64,000 nucleotides of DNA from an uncultured Saprospiraceae bacterium. Its GTDB lineage: Bacteria; Bacteroidota; Bacteroidia; Chitinophagales; Saprospiraceae. The stretch covers positions 1-64,000 of the forward strand of contig CALDEM010000059.1 in assembly GCA_937942435.1 (NCBI GenBank), given 5' to 3'. The position numbers were made by a program, and so were the translations under genes. The notes below the pieces were generated by a model. That model made no database searches, was not told the origin of the DNA, and saw nothing but the letters and a program-made list of their open reading frames with translations. This document shows, piece after piece, positions 1 to 8,350 of the stretch (position 1 is the first letter of the stretch; every line of letters starts with the position of its first letter).

Positions 1-1
1 T

Positions 2-32
2 GTAAAGTTGCACTGTGCGTAAAGTTGTACTC
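2..32. repeat. Two direct repeats at the left edge
   Basis: The motif GTAAAGTTG(C/T)ACT occurs twice, at 2-14 and 20-32, 18 bases apart. Repeated end motifs starting with TGT are seen at the ends of some IS21-type elements, so this may be the terminus of an element lying outside the window. No transposase or second end is visible, so the origin is unproven. Confidence 0.35.
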
Positions 33-530
33 CTTAACGTTTGTTCTCATTTAAGTTTGTAAACCGCTCTTCAAAATTGGAGGTGATTTTCATTGTTGAA
101 ATTCTTCGCCAACTAACTTTCTTACTGTATAGATGAGATAGGTTGAAAAAAATTATGGGTTTGAGGAAAGAATTTTTCAACTTTTTTCTTGAATTAGGTA
201 TAAGTGATTGAATTACAGTATATTATGTAGAAATATTTTTTTCAAAAAAATCCGATGAAACTCTTGTAATGGCGAAAAAAGTCGCTGGAGGCTTCATCTT
301 CAGCTTCTTTATGAATGATTTCCATAAAAACATGGCTTAGCTAGAATCTTGAGGCGAGACGCCTGCAAGGACGCTTCCCGAATTGCTTGAACTTGAACTT
401 GAAACTTTTAACTTAGCTAATGCGATCCCTTGTGTGGTGAGCCTCATTACTTTGAAATACTGACGGTTCCCGTCCGATTTTTTATTAGCCCCGATCCTTA
501 TGTTAGCGAGCTGCCAACAGATCTGGACAA
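33..530. other. Gene-free stretch
   Basis: No convincing coding region is visible on either strand. The only long open frame (337-660, minus) runs straight through the tRNA-His gene and is a by-product of it. A short hexamer repeat (GAACTT-like, about 383-411) and A/T-rich runs are the only local structure seen. Confidence 0.5.
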
Positions 531-532
531 AT

Positions 533-562
533 AAAAAAGACCTCGCTTGCGCAAGGTCTTTC
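533..562 (-). terminator. Intrinsic terminator after tRNA-His
   Basis: The arms 536-543 and 554-561 form a perfect 8-bp stem (AAAGACCT/AGGTCTTT) with a 10-base loop. On the minus strand the stem is followed by a run of T. It lies just beyond the 3' end of the tRNA gene. Confidence 0.75.
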
Positions 563-571
563 AAAGTAATG

Positions 572-646
572 GGTGGAAGATGGGATTCGAACCCACGGCC
601 TCCGGAACCACAATCCGGCGCTCTAACCAGCTGAGCTACAACCACC
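572..646 (-). tRNA. tRNA-His (anticodon GTG)
   Basis: On the minus strand the sequence folds as a cloverleaf: D arm with GCTC/GAGC, anticodon stem CCGGA/TCCGG around the loop TTGTGGT, and T arm with loop TTCGAAT. The anticodon is GTG. The extra 5' G (position -1) opposite C73, a hallmark of tRNA-His, is present at 646. The full CCA end is not encoded. As I align the acceptor stem, pairs 5:68 and 6:67 are both U-U, which is unusual, but the rest of the fold is strong. Confidence 0.93.
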
Positions 647-752
647 ATAAGGAGGTGCAAAGAAAGCGAACTATTTAATCAATCACAATAGAAAACCAAT
701 AAAAACAAAAAGCGACTTATTCTGTAAAAATATCCCTGTCTAGGACCCTGAT

Positions 753-1400
753 TTATCTGTCTGATTCTCTTTCGTTCAACTGTCTAAACAACTTCTCCAG
801 ATCACCTCTGACTTTAACGTTCTTATCTACATCACACTCCTGCTGCAACAGCTTCAAGGCCTTCTTTGGTTTCGATGAAATCTTGTGCAATCGATCATGA
901 CAAAAGGTATAATAGTCAGAAGTCCTTTTGTAGGATGCTTCTTTGTTACCGATATTGAGGATGGGGTCAAAGTCAGGCGGATTATACTTCAGTCCATGAT
1001 GTGTATACAAAGTGTAGTTGCCTTGGGCAACGACTTCTAATATCATCAACTGATCATCTTGATAGCCGTCGTAGCAGATATAGGACTGTTCATTCAATAA
1101 GAAGCCAATAATAAAATCACTCTTTAGGGTAAACACCTTGTCATTCATATTGATATAAAAGAAGTCGTCAGACAGATCATAGTTAAACTTTACATCAAGC
1201 GTATCTAATCTCGTAGTCACTTGACCTACGCACCAGTCTTCACAAAAGAGCTTGGCTTTTTCATCAGCCGTTGCCACTCTTGTGTCAAACTCTATTCTTG
1301 TAATCTGAGTAAACTCCGTCGATACAAACGGATTGATATCTTGTGCAACGCATATAAAGCATAAGTGTATAGAAAAGACGGATAGTACAAACCTTCTCAT
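753..1400 (-). CDS. Secreted protein of unknown function
   Basis: I do not recognise a family. The open frame extends to 1442, but the ATG at 1400 gives a classic signal peptide (MRRFVLSVFSIHLCFICVAQ), so I place the start there. The mature part, about 195 residues, has scattered cysteines (including CEDWC) and a charged, lysine-rich C-terminus. It is probably exported to the periplasm or surface. It lies downstream of the mazG-like gene on the same strand and could be read through from it. Confidence is high that it is a gene, low for any role. Confidence 0.75.
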   Translation of the reverse strand: MRRFVLSVFSIHLCFICVAQDINPFVSTEFTQITRIEFDTRVATADEKAKLFCEDWCVGQVTTRLDTLDVKFNYDLSDDFFYINMNDKVFTLKSDFIIGFLLNEQSYICYDGYQDDQLMILEVVAQGNYTLYTHHGLKYNPPDFDPILNIGNKEASYKRTSDYYTFCHDRLHKISSKPKKALKLLQQECDVDKNVKVRGDLEKLFRQLNERESDR

Positions 1401-1458
1401 GCTCAGGACATGTCGATGGTCATATTTTATATAGTTTTTCAAACCATCTCAAGTTACG

Positions 1459-1809
1459 TCATTCTGCCTTACCAACTTTATAGGTTGTTCTTTTAGGGTC
1501 GTATCCATCCGGAAATCTAGCTTTCAACTTTTCAATATTAGCTTGCATGATCTCTGACAAGGACATACCGAGATGATCAGCTAAGGCAGACAGATACCAC
1601 AGTACATCTCCGAGTTCTTTTTTCAACTTGTCGTGATCTAAGCCTTGTTGGTGATAGATACCCTTCTTGACTAAGTCTGCCACTTCTCCAGCCTCTCCGG
1701 TTAGTCCTAATGCAAACCAAGAGATCATAACCTCTTTATCTTTGATTTGAAAATCAGGATGTTGTAACAAAGTTGTCCTCGCTAACTTTTGATATTCTTC
1801 TGTATCCAT
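1459..1809 (-). CDS. MazG-like nucleotide pyrophosphohydrolase
   Basis: This 116-residue protein is a single MazG-type all-alpha NTP pyrophosphohydrolase domain. The metal-binding helices are visible as GLTGEAGEVADLVKKG (about residues 35-50) and KKELGDVLWYLSALADHLG (about 63-81), matching the ExxE and ExxD pattern of the family. Members hydrolyse nucleoside triphosphates, often non-canonical ones, to the monophosphate and pyrophosphate in the cytoplasm. The gene follows araA by 18 bp, so it is probably the last gene of the arabinose operon, although no functional link is obvious. Confidence 0.88.
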   Translation of the reverse strand: MDTEEYQKLARTTLLQHPDFQIKDKEVMISWFALGLTGEAGEVADLVKKGIYHQQGLDHDKLKKELGDVLWYLSALADHLGMSLSEIMQANIEKLKARFPDGYDPKRTTYKVGKAE

Positions 1810-1827
1810 TTTCTAACTACTTTATAA

Positions 1828-3252
1828 CTACCAACCTATAACCCTACAGTCTATATCCATCATCATTGCAAAATCTTGCAACATCGTAATTGTAACGTTC
1901 TGACTAAAACAAGTATGATGGCTACCACCTTCCTCTATCCATAATCTTGCCGCTGTATTCAAATCAGGATGTGGCACCCACAACCCTCTTGCCACTGGCA
2001 GATTGGGCATTGGTTTTTCAGGCAGCTCGACTGTCACAGAATTGACTAATAACTTAAAAGAATCGCCTGAACTAACTACCGAAGCATTGAGTGCATCTCC
2101 GGCTGCTATGTCAAATACGATCCTAACTGGATCTTCTTTTCCTCCAATACCCAGTGGATGACATTCAATCGTTCTAAGTCCATTACTAATCGTTGGACAG
2201 ATCTCAAGCATGTGCGCCCCTAAAACTTTAGAACCCGCATCAGCAAAGTGGTATGTATAATCTTCCATAAAAGAACTCCCTCCTGGCAAGCCTAAAGACA
2301 TCACTTTCATACTCCTAACCAGTGCGGCCGTTTTCCAATCCCCCTCAGCACCAAAACCATATCCCGCTGCCATCAACTGCTGCACAGCGATGCCGGGAAG
2401 TTGCTTTAGTCCAGTCAGATTTTCAAATGTTGTAGTAAAAGCTGTAAAACCTCCATTTTCTAAAAAAGCCTTCAGCCCGAGTTCTATTCTTGCTGCTCCG
2501 ATCAGTGAAAAATTGTTTTCACTTTTTAAGTCATTATCTATTGTATAAACTCCATTGTAAATTCTGATGAGATCCGTTATCTCGGCAAGAGTAACTTGAT
2601 CGATGTATGCTACCAGGTCACCTAGGCCATATCCATCCACTCTATATCCAAACTGTAGTTGAGCGCTGACCTTATCTCCTTCTGTGACTGATACTTCGCG
2701 CATGTTATCGCCAAATCGTGCTATCCTCATCGTTTGACTATCCATATACGCTAATGCCACTCTGGACCAGGCTTCTACTGCACTTAACACTTCTTGATCT
2801 TCCCAATATCCAACTACAACCTTTCTCTTTACTCCTACTCGCGCGCAAGCATGACCAAACTCACGTCCTCCATGAGCGGACTGATTGAGATTCATAAAGT
2901 TCATATCGATCTCACCCCAAGGTATCTCTTGATTAAACTGAGTGTGAAGATGCAGTAATGGTTTTTGTAAAAGTTTCAATCCATTGATCCACATCTTACC
3001 TGGAGAGAAAGTATGCATCCATACAATCAGACCGATACAATTATCATCGTAGTTGGCTTTTTTAATTGTAGATGTTATCTCTTCTGTAGCAGTAACAACT
3101 GACTTATAAACTATAGAGATAGAATTAGAATCATGGAGTGCTTGTGCTATTTTCATAGCATTTTGATTCACCTTTTCGAGTACCTCTTTCCCATAAAGCT
3201 TTTGACTGCCTACGACAAACCAAACTTCCTTTTTTTCAAAATTAAGAATCAT
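1828..3252 (-). CDS. araA: L-arabinose isomerase
   Basis: Cytoplasmic, Mn-dependent conversion of L-arabinose to L-ribulose, first step of arabinose catabolism. At 474 residues it is close to the usual length of about 500. The catalytic and metal residues of the family can be matched: E303 (GAEGDW), E330 (SSFMEDYTYHF), H347 (LGAHMLEIC) and the SHH motif at about 444-446. The start is an ATG 8 bp after araD, consistent with one transcript. L-ribulokinase (araB) is not in the window, so the pathway must be completed elsewhere. Confidence 0.96.
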   Translation of the reverse strand: MILNFEKKEVWFVVGSQKLYGKEVLEKVNQNAMKIAQALHDSNSISIVYKSVVTATEEITSTIKKANYDDNCIGLIVWMHTFSPGKMWINGLKLLQKPLLHLHTQFNQEIPWGEIDMNFMNLNQSAHGGREFGHACARVGVKRKVVVGYWEDQEVLSAVEAWSRVALAYMDSQTMRIARFGDNMREVSVTEGDKVSAQLQFGYRVDGYGLGDLVAYIDQVTLAEITDLIRIYNGVYTIDNDLKSENNFSLIGAARIELGLKAFLENGGFTAFTTTFENLTGLKQLPGIAVQQLMAAGYGFGAEGDWKTAALVRSMKVMSLGLPGGSSFMEDYTYHFADAGSKVLGAHMLEICPTISNGLRTIECHPLGIGGKEDPVRIVFDIAAGDALNASVVSSGDSFKLLVNSVTVELPEKPMPNLPVARGLWVPHPDLNTAARLWIEEGGSHHTCFSQNVTITMLQDFAMMMDIDCRVIGW

Positions 3253-3260
3253 GTCATTTT

Positions 3261-3962
3261 CTAATTTTGACCATAGTATGAAGCATCACCATGTTTACGC
3301 TCATAGTGTTTTTCTATGAGTGCGTCCTTCAATCTTGGTGCTTCTGGATGGATCCCTAATGAGATATAAGCCATCTTAGCAATTTCTTCTAAAACTGCAC
3401 TATTGTATACTGCTTTATCAACAGTTCTGCCCCAGGTAAATGGAGCATGATTGGCCACTAACATCATCTCTACTTCTTCGGGTGACCATCCTCTTTGCTT
3501 TAACTCGTTTATAATCTGCCATCCTGTCTGATGTTCGTAATCTCCTTTGATCATAACATCTGACATCGGAGGAGCGCATGGTACATCTGTTGTGAGGTGA
3601 TCTGCATGGGTCGTACCCATTATTGGTATATCTTTTTGTGCTTGAGCCCACGCAGTGGCATATGTAGAGTGCGTATGTACGACCCCACCGATTACAGGCC
3701 ATTCTTTATATAACAACGCGTGCGTTTTTGTATCTGAAGAAGGCCTCATCTCTCCTTGGACTAACTGGCCATCAAAATCGACAATTACAATATCATCTAC
3801 TTTCAGCTCATCGTAAGGAACTCCGCTGGGTTTGATCGCAAATACACCTTTTGAGCGGTCAGCAATGCTCGCATTACCAAATGTAAACAACACAAGCCCT
3901 AGTTCTGGCAACCTCATATTTGCCTCAAAGGCCGCTGTCTTTATATCCTTATAATCACCCAA
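3261..3962 (-). CDS. araD: L-ribulose-5-phosphate 4-epimerase
   Basis: Class II aldolase-fold enzyme interconverting L-ribulose 5-phosphate and D-xylulose 5-phosphate, feeding arabinose into the pentose phosphate pathway. Zinc ligands fit H96 and H98 (VVHTHST) and H172 (VANHAPFTWG); D77 lies in SSDTKTH. The length of 233 residues is typical. The only in-frame start compatible with the conserved N-terminus is a TTG at 3962, since an in-frame TGA lies just upstream. It is first in the araD-araA-mazG-like order, divergent from the methyltransferase at 4081. Confidence 0.95.
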   Translation of the reverse strand: MGDYKDIKTAAFEANMRLPELGLVLFTFGNASIADRSKGVFAIKPSGVPYDELKVDDIVIVDFDGQLVQGEMRPSSDTKTHALLYKEWPVIGGVVHTHSTYATAWAQAQKDIPIMGTTHADHLTTDVPCAPPMSDVMIKGDYEHQTGWQIINELKQRGWSPEEVEMMLVANHAPFTWGRTVDKAVYNSAVLEEIAKMAYISLGIHPEAPRLKDALIEKHYERKHGDASYYGQN

Positions 3963-4068
3963 AGTATATCATTATTATAGTCCTTCACTCAATCATGTAC
4001 TCGTGAAACAAGATAGACATAATTGATCATTATTATATCTAAGCGATAGGCCGAGCGACTCCAAAGCT

Positions 4069-4076
4069 TATCTTTG
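4069..4076 (+). promoter_or_regulatory. -7 promoter element of 4081 gene
   Basis: TATCTTTG matches the Bacteroidota -7 consensus TAnnTTTG exactly and ends only 4 bases before the ATG at 4081. Transcription would start at or next to the start codon, predicting a leaderless message. No clear TTTG element is seen at the -33 position. Confidence 0.55.
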
Positions 4077-4080
4077 CCTT

Positions 4081-4908
4081 ATGGACATTAAGCCTTATGG
4101 CAAATACGCTAAAGCCATGATCTTGCTGAGGTGGATCATGAAGGCTAATACCGTCGATAAGCTCGACTCCCCTATCCTATATGACTTCTACAATCAGGTC
4201 ATAAAACGAAAGGTCGACAAGACTATTTTTTCAAGTATCGAAGCGCTCAGGAAGGGCTACTTAAACGATCAGCGCATCATAGACCTCACAGATCATGGAG
4301 CTGGATCAGCCTTTAAGTCCGCTCATAAAAGAACGATCTCCTCCGTCGCCTCTTCTGCCGTCTCTAGCTCCTCTAAGTGTGAGCTACTTTATAAAAGTTG
4401 TCAACATTTTGGTTATAAAAATGGGTTAGAATTGGGGACTTCTCTGGGTATCTCTGCACTATATATGAAGGCTGCTCATCATGGCACGCGACTGACTACC
4501 ATCGAAGGGGATCCGATGATCGGGGAGTTAGCCAAAGCGACTCTGGAGAAAGAGGACATCAGAGCCATCACTGGCACATTTGATAAAGTACTGCCTCAGT
4601 TGGATATTGAAAAATGCATTTACGATCTAGTCTATATCGATGGTGGACATCGTTCTGACCTTATCGAAAAAGCCATGCATCTGCTTGGCCCCGTTACTAC
4701 CCAACAAACAGTCCTCATCATAGATGACATCTACTGGTCTGCTGATATGACTCAAGCATGGAAGGATTTAAAAGCATCGAGCTATTATAACGTAGCCATC
4801 GACTTATGGCACTTTGGTCTCTTATATTATGACGAGAGAGTGAAAGAGGACATAGATATAAAGATGTCTCCTGTTGATAAACGATGGACATTCGGATTTT
4901 TTAGATAA
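4081..4908 (+). CDS. Class I SAM-dependent methyltransferase
   Basis: This 275-residue protein has a Rossmann-type methyltransferase domain in its second half. Motif I is LELGTSLGISALYM (about residues 118-131), an acidic residue closes strand 2 (TTIEGD), and YDLVYIDGGH and IIDDIYWSADM match the later strands of the Methyltransf_24/COG4122 type. The N-terminal 80 residues, including YDFYNQVI, resemble a Bacteroidota-specific extension. Its substrate is unknown. The ATG at 4081 directly follows a -7 element, so an internal start at 4117 is possible but not needed. Confidence 0.85.
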   Translation: MDIKPYGKYAKAMILLRWIMKANTVDKLDSPILYDFYNQVIKRKVDKTIFSSIEALRKGYLNDQRIIDLTDHGAGSAFKSAHKRTISSVASSAVSSSSKCELLYKSCQHFGYKNGLELGTSLGISALYMKAAHHGTRLTTIEGDPMIGELAKATLEKEDIRAITGTFDKVLPQLDIEKCIYDLVYIDGGHRSDLIEKAMHLLGPVTTQQTVLIIDDIYWSADMTQAWKDLKASSYYNVAIDLWHFGLLYYDERVKEDIDIKMSPVDKRWTFGFFR

Positions 4909-4921
4909 CTCTTCTGTAGGA

Positions 4922-5743
4922 TTAGTACTGGTTTTGTAGTTCCTTCTGGGTCATCATCCGCTGTACTGCTTCTGTAAGCATAACTAGTGACTTGTTCTGT
5001 GATTGTATGGACGCTTCAAGATTTTGCAATTTGTCAATACTTACTTCTTGCTGATCTTTAAGCATGACACTGTACGACCATTTAGATATGATACTCCATA
5101 CTTCTACTATGTTGGCATAAGGTATAAAGGATGGTAGATCTCTATCATCAGCGCATAAGTATATGCCTTCTGAATCATTGTTTGTGATCCTCACAAGGTG
5201 CATACAATCATCTAACGTTATCGCATATATCCTCTTAGAAGAGATACTTGACTTCCAAGATCCTTGCGGTATGATACGTGAGAATAAGATGTCTCCTTTG
5301 TTAATCTCGGAGCAGACTCTGTCTGTGTTGCACTGGATAGCAAGACCTATACTTTGTCCTACTAGTTCTTCTGGTAGCGCCCAGACATTCCAACTATGAT
5401 CCTCAAAGTTATCATGCTTCTTCGCACTGGCATAACCGCAAAACTCATGCGCTTGAAGATAAGTGATACTGATCTGTGGCGAGGTACTTATGCCATTGAT
5501 ATCTGATCGCTCAAGTGCTCCCTGACCTGTCAGCAGGTAGTGTGAGTTGATATTGTACACTTCTGTTGTCTTCTGGATGTTCTGAAGAGTAGCTTCTCGC
5601 CTTCCTTTAAATATGTCGTTGAGACTCTGAGGATAGGTATCTATGGATAATGCAAACTGGCGTGCGGAGCGAACGCGACTATTGGCTTTGAGCCATTCAA
5701 AAACTTCTATAAATCGTTTTGTTATCGGGTCTTGTGTATCCAT
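4922..5743 (-). CDS. HTH regulator with S24/LexA-like C-terminal domain
   Basis: The N-terminal 60 residues form a helix-turn-helix of the Cro/C1 kind (RQFALSIDTYPQSLNDIFKGRREAT). The middle, about residues 95-225, resembles the S24/LexA beta fold (NKGDILFSR), but the usual GDSM serine motif is not visible, so self-cleavage is doubtful. The last 45 residues look like a coiled coil. The frame could open at a TTG at 5761, but that TTG lies inside a -7 element, so I start at the ATG at 5743. It converges with the methyltransferase gene. Targets are unknown. Confidence 0.8.
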   Translation of the reverse strand: MDTQDPITKRFIEVFEWLKANSRVRSARQFALSIDTYPQSLNDIFKGRREATLQNIQKTTEVYNINSHYLLTGQGALERSDINGISTSPQISITYLQAHEFCGYASAKKHDNFEDHSWNVWALPEELVGQSIGLAIQCNTDRVCSEINKGDILFSRIIPQGSWKSSISSKRIYAITLDDCMHLVRITNNDSEGIYLCADDRDLPSFIPYANIVEVWSIISKWSYSVMLKDQQEVSIDKLQNLEASIQSQNKSLVMLTEAVQRMMTQKELQNQY

Positions 5744-5758
5744 ATATCCTCTGTCCGA

Positions 5759-5766
5759 CAAACATA
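5759..5766 (-). promoter_or_regulatory. -7 promoter element of the HTH regulator
   Basis: On the minus strand TATGTTTG matches TAnnTTTG exactly and ends 15 bases upstream of the ATG at 5743. It overlaps the alternative TTG start at 5761 and therefore decides in favour of the downstream ATG. Confidence 0.5.
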
Positions 5767-5844
5767 TATAAAATAAATTGTATATGAAAAATTTATAATA
5801 TATAAATGAATTGCTTACTGTTTGCAGAAGTAGAACATAGGCTC

Positions 5845-6201
5845 TTACGTGTTTTGTGCAGGCGGTTCTTTCTGAACAATACCTAACTCTTCTCCAAAGT
5901 ATTGGGCGAAGCGAGCGATGTCATTGGCCATCTCGTTGTTATTAGTGGCTCTATAAAATGTGTCTGCCATACCCTTAAGCGTATAGTACATCATCCTATT
6001 CATCTCGCCTACTTCAAACTCGGAGTTCCAAAGATCAATCTTCAATGTCTCTAAGTTCTTCTTATCAAATATGGAGAGAAAAAAGGCCTTAGCATCGGCT
6101 TCTTTGCCATTAGATGGTGGATCATCACTACTCCAGATGATAGATCCGGGTACATTGTTATCGTCGAGTGCGACTGTCAAGTTTATGTTTACTTCTTTCA
6201 T
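5845..6201 (-). CDS. gldC: Gliding motility protein GldC
   Basis: This 118-residue protein matches GldC of gliding Bacteroidota: an N-terminal beta segment (INLTVALDDNNVPGSIIWSSDD), then LETLKIDLWNSEFEVGEMN and the helical KGMADTFYRATNNNEMANDIARFAQYFGEELGI. GldC is a small cytoplasmic protein that supports gliding and the linked type IX secretion machinery; its biochemical role is not defined. It follows the TraB-family gene by 11 bp and is probably co-transcribed. An M64 peptidase at 34351 in this window has a type IX sorting domain, which fits. Confidence 0.9.
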   Translation of the reverse strand: MKEVNINLTVALDDNNVPGSIIWSSDDPPSNGKEADAKAFFLSIFDKKNLETLKIDLWNSEFEVGEMNRMMYYTLKGMADTFYRATNNNEMANDIARFAQYFGEELGIVQKEPPAQNT

Positions 6202-6212
6202 ATCTTCTTTTA

Positions 6213-7004
6213 TTAGTGAGCGATGGGCTTCATTGTGGCTCCGTTTTGCTTTAGTTTTCTCAATACGCCACTACCTCCTCCCAGATGCCCAGCCCCAAAG
6301 CTAAAGAATGATGGCTCATCATTATGATGATTGATGATACGATGGGCCATTATAGTATTTCTTGATTGGATCAGCAAGCCTCTATCTACTCCTAAGCTCG
6401 CCTTGCTCATCTGATACAGACGATCTATGTCTTGGGCTTCATAAGTCTTCAAGAGTTTTTTGATAAATGAACGTGTCTTGCTTATCGTTTTGGATATCCG
6501 GATCAAGTTTAGATATTGCTGTTTCATATCCATCTGCAACATGATATCGACTTGTTCTTGAGGAGTTTCTACACCGTATGTTGACTTGTCATGATCATCG
6601 GCATATTGCCAGATCATGTGGTCGAGCGGTGTCATAGAGGCTCCATCAACTAGATTTGATTGGATAGCAGCTAAGATGAAGAGCGGTCGATACATCTTCA
6701 TTTTGTCGATATCGATATTACAATATTTCACGAAAGTGGATCTCATCTTAGACCATCTCCGAGGTGTGACATAGTCATGGATATCAACATCAGCATCTAA
6801 CAATGTGAATGACCGTAGATAGCTCACGGCATCAGGTCCTATCGAAGACTCTGTATATATGCGATTATACTGATCTATATACTTCTCAATTAGCGCCCAA
6901 TGCTTAACGCACTCAGGGGTACCCAGATGTATGGTCCCACATAAGAAAGATGGTTGAGGTCTCTCCGCTGTCGCAAATGACCAAAAGAGGCTCTTGACTC
7001 TCAA
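6213..7004 (-). CDS. TraB/GumN-family protein
   Basis: At 263 residues this fits the TraB/GumN/TIKI superfamily, whose members are putative metalloproteases. The conserved blocks are in order: CGTIHLGTPE near residue 22, YGVETPQEQVD near 142, a RNTIMAHRI block near 216 and FGAGHLGGGSGVLRKL near the C-terminus. No signal peptide is evident, so it may act in the cytoplasm. It sits between the Lrp-type regulator (3-bp gap) and gldC (8-bp gap). The family assignment is good; activity and substrate are unknown. Confidence 0.85.
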   Translation of the reverse strand: MRVKSLFWSFATAERPQPSFLCGTIHLGTPECVKHWALIEKYIDQYNRIYTESSIGPDAVSYLRSFTLLDADVDIHDYVTPRRWSKMRSTFVKYCNIDIDKMKMYRPLFILAAIQSNLVDGASMTPLDHMIWQYADDHDKSTYGVETPQEQVDIMLQMDMKQQYLNLIRISKTISKTRSFIKKLLKTYEAQDIDRLYQMSKASLGVDRGLLIQSRNTIMAHRIINHHNDEPSFFSFGAGHLGGGSGVLRKLKQNGATMKPIAH

Positions 7005-7007
7005 GTG

Positions 7008-7481
7008 CTACTCGTAAGAGTATGGCAGCACCTTAGACTTCTTCACCTTTGATAGGGTCATCAAGGTTCTGAGCTTTTCTACTTCTTCTATCTGAGATAG
7101 CTTCTTGAATAAAAGCTGCTCATAAGCGGAGATATCTGCACAAACGATACGGAGTAAAGCATCTCCATCTCCTGTGATGATATAAGCTTCTGTAACCTCA
7201 TCGATCATTTTGATCTTCTCTACAAAGTTGTCAAGTGCGTTTTCTTTTTGCCAAGCAAGAGAGACCAAAACGGTCGTATTAATATTGAGTCCAAGTCTGC
7301 TGGCATCTACCTTCGCATGATAAGATTGGATAACACCCGAATGCTCAAGTTTTTTGACTCTTTCGAGTGTTGGCGCCGGCGACAGGCCAATGCGCTTAGA
7401 TAAATCGAGGTTTGTTATTTTGCTATTCTCCTGAAGTAATTTGATAATCTTCAGGTCTATATTATCGAGCTTTGCTTCCAA
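7008..7481 (-). CDS. Lrp/AsnC-family transcriptional regulator
   Basis: An N-terminal winged helix (IDLKIIKLLQENSKITNLDLSKRIGLSPAPTLERVKKLE in pieces) is followed by the RAM/AsnC ligand-binding domain (VTEAYIITGDGDALLRIVC). Members form octamers and respond to amino acids. The frame opens at 7532, but an exact -7 element (TATATTTG) lies inside it at 7511-7518. The first start downstream is the TTG at 7481, giving an N-terminus (M)EAKLDNIDLK that fits the family. The gene probably leads the unit with the TraB-family protein and gldC. Confidence 0.9.
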   Translation of the reverse strand: MEAKLDNIDLKIIKLLQENSKITNLDLSKRIGLSPAPTLERVKKLEHSGVIQSYHAKVDASRLGLNINTTVLVSLAWQKENALDNFVEKIKMIDEVTEAYIITGDGDALLRIVCADISAYEQLLFKKLSQIEEVEKLRTLMTLSKVKKSKVLPYSYE

Positions 7482-7510
7482 TAGTTGATGTTTTAAGAAT
7501 AAAATTTTTG

Positions 7511-7518
7511 CAAATATA
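7511..7518 (-). promoter_or_regulatory. -7 promoter element of the Lrp-type gene
   Basis: TATATTTG on the minus strand is an exact TAnnTTTG match, 29 bases upstream of the TTG at 7481. It falls within the longest open frame, which argues against the upstream start at 7532. Confidence 0.5.
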
Positions 7519-7612
7519 GATTTTATTCTCAAATATTTTCTGGATCCCTAAATCGTGTGTCTTTAATTTTCCACTCAAAATAATATTTGGACAACTTGAC
7601 GACTCAGCTCTC

Positions 7613-8350
7613 TCAAAGAAGTATCACAATCGCGCCTACTGTAGTGGCAATCAAGAGAAAATATCGATAATACTTTTCATTGATGAGAGCTACTATCTTT
7701 TGCCCGATCCAAAATCCGAAGAGAATGGCTGGGATCGTTAACAAATCGATCTTCAAGGTCTCTATATGTATCGTCTCCCAACTAAATATATGTATCGGCA
7801 ACTTCACTAGGTTGATGATAAAAAATAGCCAAGCTGAAGTACCAATGATCTCATTTTTAGGAAGTCGTGTTGCGAGGAAAAACATATTGGCAAAGGCGCC
7901 AGCTAAGTTGCCAATCATTGTAGCAAAACCAGCGGCTACACCTGATGATCCCGCAAACAACCAGTTATTAGGCACATTATCCTTCCCTTTAAAATCCCAC
8001 CAAAGCATAATGACTACACTGACCAGCACGACACCTCCTAACCACTTTTTAAAAGCTTCCTCTGGCAGTTGATCCCCTAGATAACCTGCAATCATTACAC
8101 CTACAATCATGGCAGGCAGGAACTTCGCAAGGTAATGCCACTTGACATGCCTCTTATAGTATATCACGGCAAGGATATCTCCCAGGATAAGAATGGGCAA
8201 AAGGATGCCTGTCTGCGCTTTGGCTTCAAAAACCAAAACCAATAGGGCCACAACGATAATGCCCAAGCCTTTTAAGCCAGCTTTAGATGCTCCAACTAAA
8301 AAGGACGCAAACATAACGATCAACCATTGCGCCAATGATAAGTCCATCAT
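7613..8350 (-). CDS. TauE/SafE-family membrane permease
   Basis: This 245-residue protein consists of about eight hydrophobic segments and matches the TauE/SafE (sulfite exporter) family of permeases in the inner membrane, with the typical FLVGASKAGLKGLG start and GFATMIGNLAGAFANMFFLA repeat-like block. Members move sulfur-containing or small organic anions; the substrate here cannot be told. The start overlaps the stop of the upstream gene by 4 bases (ATGA), so the two are translationally linked. A second ATG at 8347 is equally possible. Confidence 0.9.
   Translation of the reverse strand: MMDLSLAQWLIVMFASFLVGASKAGLKGLGIIVVALLVLVFEAKAQTGILLPILILGDILAVIYYKRHVKWHYLAKFLPAMIVGVMIAGYLGDQLPEEAFKKWLGGVVLVSVVIMLWWDFKGKDNVPNNWLFAGSSGVAAGFATMIGNLAGAFANMFFLATRLPKNEIIGTSAWLFFIINLVKLPIHIFSWETIHIETLKIDLLTIPAILFGFWIGQKIVALINEKYYRYFLLIATTVGAIVILL

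Noticed and set aside
337-660. Minus-strand open frame of 107 codons
   Set aside because: It runs through the tRNA-His gene and its terminator; the protein-like part is an artefact of that sequence.
3418-3702. Minus-strand frame inside araD
   Set aside because: It lies entirely within araD in another frame, with basic, Cys-rich composition typical of a shadow.
7680-8072. Plus-strand frame inside the TauE-type permease gene
   Set aside because: Opposite-strand shadow of a membrane protein gene; no independent signal.
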